Origin: Wenzhouxiangella sp. | GTDB lineage: Bacteria; Pseudomonadota; Gammaproteobacteria; Xanthomonadales; Wenzhouxiangellaceae | DNA length: 9,782 bases | Assembly: GCA_007116585.1 (NCBI GenBank) | Contig: SKIE01000032.1 | Coordinates: forward strand, 1-9,782 | Reading direction: 5' to 3' | Shown: positions 7,369 through 9,782 of the stretch, piece after piece | How positions within the stretch are numbered: position 1 is the stretch's first letter | How the letters are laid out: each line of letters begins with the position of its first letter | Notes under the pieces: generated by a model | Database searches by the model: none | What the model was told of the DNA's origin: nothing | Seen by the model: the letters and a program-made list of their open reading frames with translations, nothing else | Position numbers and translations under genes: made by a program

Positions 7369-8070
7369 ATGACCGACGCAGACGGCAACGCCACCATTCT
7401 GCTGGTGGAAGACCATAACGATCTGGCGGCAAGTATTGGTGATTATCTGGAAAGCGCCGGGTTCGCCATGGACTTCGCCGCCGATGGCGCCATCGCACTC
7501 AATCTGCTCGACGAAAACCCCTACGACATCATCGTGCTTGACCTGATGCTGCCGAAAATTGACGGAATTAGGGTGTGCGAGCGCCTGCGCGAACGTGGTG
7601 ACGGCACGCCGATCCTGATGCTGACGGCGCGCGACCAGCTTGACGATAAGGTCGCCGGGTTCAACGCCGGCGCCGACGATTACCTGGTCAAGCCGTTCGA
7701 GATGGAAGAACTGGAGATGCGCATCCGCGCCCTGGTCCGGCGCGCCCGTGGCGAGATGTCCGATGGCGCCATGCGCGTCGGCGATCTGGTCTTCGATCCG
7801 CGCACAATGCGTGTCGAACGCGAAGGCGAACGAGTCAACCTGTCCCCCACCTCGATCCGGATTCTGAAGGTTTTGATGCGGGAGTCACCACGCCTGGTCA
7901 GCCGCGAGCAGCTGGAAAACGAACTCTGGGGCGACATGCTGCCGGATTCCGACACCCTGCGCTCGCACATGTACAACCTGCGCAAGGGCATTGATCGACC
8001 CTACAAAACCAAGCTGTTGCATACGGTTCAGGGCATGGGCTTCAAGCTGGCCACGCCTGACGACGCCTGA
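7369..8070 (+). CDS. OmpR/PhoB-family DNA-binding response regulator
   Basis: Two-component regulator that is phosphorylated by a sensor kinase and then binds DNA. The 233-residue product has a receiver domain at 8-125 with the acidic pair E14-D15, phospho-acceptor D58 in VLDLMLP, T86, and K108 in LVKPF. It is followed by a winged-helix effector domain at about 134-228 with SPTSIRILKVLM, the recognition-helix region SDTLRSHMYNLRKGID, and the terminal wing LLHTVQGMGFKL. The start was chosen by the AAGGAG at 7357. No histidine kinase is adjacent: rho lies upstream and the convergent idi downstream, so its partner must be encoded elsewhere. It could be read through from rho (105-nt gap) or use its own promoter. 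The exact regulon cannot be told; no specific name is justified. Confidence 0.93.
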   Translation: MTDADGNATILLVEDHNDLAASIGDYLESAGFAMDFAADGAIALNLLDENPYDIIVLDLMLPKIDGIRVCERLRERGDGTPILMLTARDQLDDKVAGFNAGADDYLVKPFEMEELEMRIRALVRRARGEMSDGAMRVGDLVFDPRTMRVEREGERVNLSPTSIRILKVLMRESPRLVSREQLENELWGDMLPDSDTLRSHMYNLRKGIDRPYKTKLLHTVQGMGFKLATPDDA

Positions 8071-8103
8071 GTCATTCGGCAGTATTGCGGTTATTTTGCT
8101 GCC

Positions 8104-8123
8104 CTGGTCGGTCAGCCGGCCAG
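8104..8123. terminator. Hairpin between convergent response regulator and idi genes
   Basis: CTGGTCGG and CCGGCCAG form an 8-bp stem (one G-U pair) around the loop TCAG. It lies 34 nt after the regulator stop and covers the idi stop codon. It could act in both directions, but neither strand shows a U tract behind it, so it is at best an incomplete or Rho-assisted terminator. Confidence 0.4.
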
Positions 8124-8666
8124 AGCGGCTTCCACTTCCTCCCAGTAGCGGTCACGCAGGGCCTGCCACTCGAGCCGGAACCAGGGCGCAATCAGCGCTT
8201 GGTCATCGGCGACCATACAATCAACCTCTGCCGGATCGCGATATTCCCAGGCGGCGAGCTCGTTGGGATTGGGCTGCAGCTGGAATGACTCGGCCCGGCC
8301 GACATACACCCAGCACAACTCATGTTCCGAGCCCGCATTGCCGAAACGGGCCTGATACTGAAATTTGTAGATGAAGTGAAGTGGCGTCCGCACACCCAGC
8401 TCTTCAAGGATGCGTCGCTCGGTCGCTTCGGCCATGGTTTCACCGGCACGCGGGTGTGAGCAGCAGCTGTTGGCCCAGTAAAGCGGCCACAAGCGCTTGT
8501 CGGCGGCGCGCTGCTGGACCAGCAGCTGGCCAGTACCAGAGAACAGAAATACCGAGAACGCCCGGTGCAGCATGCCATCGCCGTCATGGCAGCGACCTTT
8601 GCTGAGCACGCCGAGTTCGTTGTCTTGTGCGTCGACGCGGATCAGCGGCTCGGAGTCCGACGACAC
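8112..8666 (-). CDS. idi: Isopentenyl-diphosphate delta-isomerase, type I
   Basis: Converts isopentenyl diphosphate to dimethylallyl diphosphate, which is essential when isoprenoids come from the mevalonate route. The 184-residue product is the normal size for bacterial type I Idi, a Nudix-fold metalloenzyme. The catalytic cysteine is C69 in NSCCSHP (E. coli NSVCGHP). The catalytic glutamate is E116 in EHELC (E. coli ENEVC). The Nudix-like helix runs GETMAEATERRILEELGV (75-92), and LHRAFSVFLF and WPLYWANS also match the family. The start chosen is the GTG at 8666-8664, 22 nt after the mevalonate kinase stop; there is no ATG nearby, and longer readings upstream would overlap the kinase and add unrelated residues. 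The ribosome site is poor. Co-transcription with the kinase is likely. Confidence 0.92.
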   Translation of the reverse strand: MSSDSEPLIRVDAQDNELGVLSKGRCHDGDGMLHRAFSVFLFSGTGQLLVQQRAADKRLWPLYWANSCCSHPRAGETMAEATERRILEELGVRTPLHFIYKFQYQARFGNAGSEHELCWVYVGRAESFQLQPNPNELAAWEYRDPAEVDCMVADDQALIAPWFRLEWQALRDRYWEEVEAALAG

Positions 8667-8688
8667 AATCCGGGCAGGGCCCGCGCGA

Positions 8689-9782
8689 TCAGGCACCACC
8701 GACAGCCACCTCGATCGCGTGATAACCGGCCTCGCGGATGGCGCGGGCCACCTCGGTGGAACGATCCGGGCACAGCGCAATGACCGAGCCGCCGCCACCG
8801 CCACCGGTCAACTTCGCCCCGAGTGCCCCGTTGTTGCGCGCAATCTGGATCAATTCCTCCAACTCCCAGCTCGAGACCTGCATCGCGTTTAGCAGACCCT
8901 GATTGATATTCATGGTCTCGCCCAGCGTCTCGTAGTCTTGTTGCCCCAGGGCTTCCAGGCCCACGCCGACCAGCGTGTCGATCTCATCAAAAATCCGCTC
9001 ATACAAGACCGGATTACGCTGCCAGGCCTCGCGGACACGCGCCACTGTGCGCGCGGTCAGGCTCTCCACGCCGCTCATTGCAATGACCATGGACAAAGGC
9101 TCGGAGACCTCGACCACCTCGCGCTCCTGCATCTCCCCGGAGCGATACAGAGTGAACCGACCATAGGTGGCCAGCGTGTTGTCGAGACCGGACGGCGTGC
9201 CGTGGGCCACTTTTTCGCATTCAAACGCCAAATCGTTGATGCGCTCATCGTCCAGGCCGAGCGAATAGTGCAGGTTGAGCGCTCGAAGCACGGCCACCGC
9301 CAGCGCAGCCGAACCGCCAAGGCCCATGGCTCTGGGTACGTTGGGGAAGACTTCGATGCGCATGCCGCGGCCACTCAAACCCAGCGTTTCGAGAATACTG
9401 GCCAGCGAACGCGTAAACGACGGCGGCCGCTTGGCGTTGAAATCGAGGCGTTGCTCGATGCTCCAGCGCGGGATGATCAGCTCGATGCCCTCGCGGGTGT
9501 CCTCAATGCGCGCCTGGATGGCCAGCGGAATGGGCGCGGCCAGGGCACGCCGGCCGTAGACCACGGAATGTTCTCCGAGCAGGATGATCTTGCCGTGGCC
9601 GGCGCCAAGCTTCTCGCCCTCGATCACTTCTTCATCGCGCCGGCTGACCGACGGCTCTGCCTGCACCCGCACGTTGCGGATGATCTCTTCAGCCTTCCAG
9701 ATCTTGATTTCGCCCGAGGCAATCAGGCGCTCGACCACGGTGTCGAACAGTTCTGCCGGGGTTCCCGCTGCCGTGGCCACGC
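8689..9782 (-). CDS. mvk: Mevalonate kinase, GHMP family, with extra N-terminal segment at window edge
   Basis: Phosphorylates mevalonate with ATP in the mevalonate pathway. Numbering from the GTG at 9780, GHMP motif 1 is GKIILLGEHSVVYG (63-76), motif 2 PRAMGLGGSAAL (149-160), the catalytic aspartate is D200 in HGTPSGLDNT with the metal ligand E189, and motif 3 is AKLTGGGGGGS (322-332). Motif 2 reads GLGGSAA where GLGSSAA is usual. The kinase core would normally begin within a few residues of GHGK, yet about 60 in-frame residues precede it with no ATG, and the frame is still open at the window edge. The GTG at 9780 is a possible start, but a larger protein continuing to the right is equally possible. 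The extra segment (VVERLIASGEIKIWKAEEII) has the helical, charged look of the C-terminal helices of class II HMG-CoA reductase; this is a guess. It is followed by idi. Confidence 0.9.
   Translation of the reverse strand, partial: VATAAGTPAELFDTVVERLIASGEIKIWKAEEIIRNVRVQAEPSVSRRDEEVIEGEKLGAGHGKIILLGEHSVVYGRRALAAPIPLAIQARIEDTREGIELIIPRWSIEQRLDFNAKRPPSFTRSLASILETLGLSGRGMRIEVFPNVPRAMGLGGSAALAVAVLRALNLHYSLGLDDERINDLAFECEKVAHGTPSGLDNTLATYGRFTLYRSGEMQEREVVEVSEPLSMVIAMSGVESLTARTVARVREAWQRNPVLYERIFDEIDTLVGVGLEALGQQDYETLGETMNINQGLLNAMQVSSWELEELIQIARNNGALGAKLTGGGGGGSVIALCPDRSTEVARAIREAGYHAIEVAVGGA

Noticed and set aside
8667..8804. Longer idi reading frame starting at 8804
   Set aside because: The extra 46 residues overlap the end of mevalonate kinase, have no Idi similarity and are explained as a shadow frame.
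1..9782. Mobile element, defence system, CRISPR array or tRNA gene
   Set aside because: No transposase, integrase, nuclease, terminal inverted repeats, spaced identical repeats or cloverleaf-like sequence were seen; all genes belong to conserved cellular families.

Overview
The window is high-GC, densely coded DNA from a gammaproteobacterium. The evidence is the RhlB, TrxA and Rho proteins, which read close to their E. coli counterparts and lie in the enterobacterial order rhlB / trxA / rho, next to a type II secretion (T2SS) operon. The presence of mevalonate-pathway genes, rare in this class, together with the T2SS suggests a lineage near Wenzhouxiangellaceae, Chromatiales or Xanthomonadales. 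That placement is inference; no marker gene settles it.

Left third (1-3914, minus strand): gspC, gspD and gspE in the usual order, transcribed leftwards. gspE runs off the left edge; the rest of the T2SS operon (gspF onward) presumably lies beyond it. gspD and gspE overlap by 11 nt. GspC is the inner-membrane clamp protein, GspD the outer-membrane secretin and GspE the cytoplasmic secretion ATPase.

Middle (3966-7263): rhlB (minus) is divergent from trxA and rho (both plus). RhlB is the DEAD-box RNA helicase of the RNA degradosome, TrxA is thioredoxin and Rho is the transcription termination factor. The 183-nt divergent spacer should carry both promoters. The 250-nt trxA-rho spacer holds a hairpin after trxA, a plausible extended -10 promoter, a C-rich/G-poor rut-like stretch and an 8-bp hairpin just before the rho start. 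This layout fits the known Rho-dependent autoregulation of rho.

Right third (7264-9782): an OmpR/PhoB-type response regulator follows rho with no histidine kinase in view. It converges on a minus-strand mevalonate/isoprenoid pair: mevalonate kinase (running to the right edge) followed by type I isopentenyl-diphosphate isomerase. The kinase has about 60 residues before its normal start and no ATG there, so it may be the C-terminal half of a fusion, possibly with HMG-CoA reductase.

No tRNA, rRNA, CRISPR array, insertion sequence or phage gene was seen. Most of the window is conserved core genome. The points worth a second look are the mevalonate kinase extension, the rho leader, the kinase-less regulator, and the fact that none of the strong intergenic hairpins is followed by a U tract.
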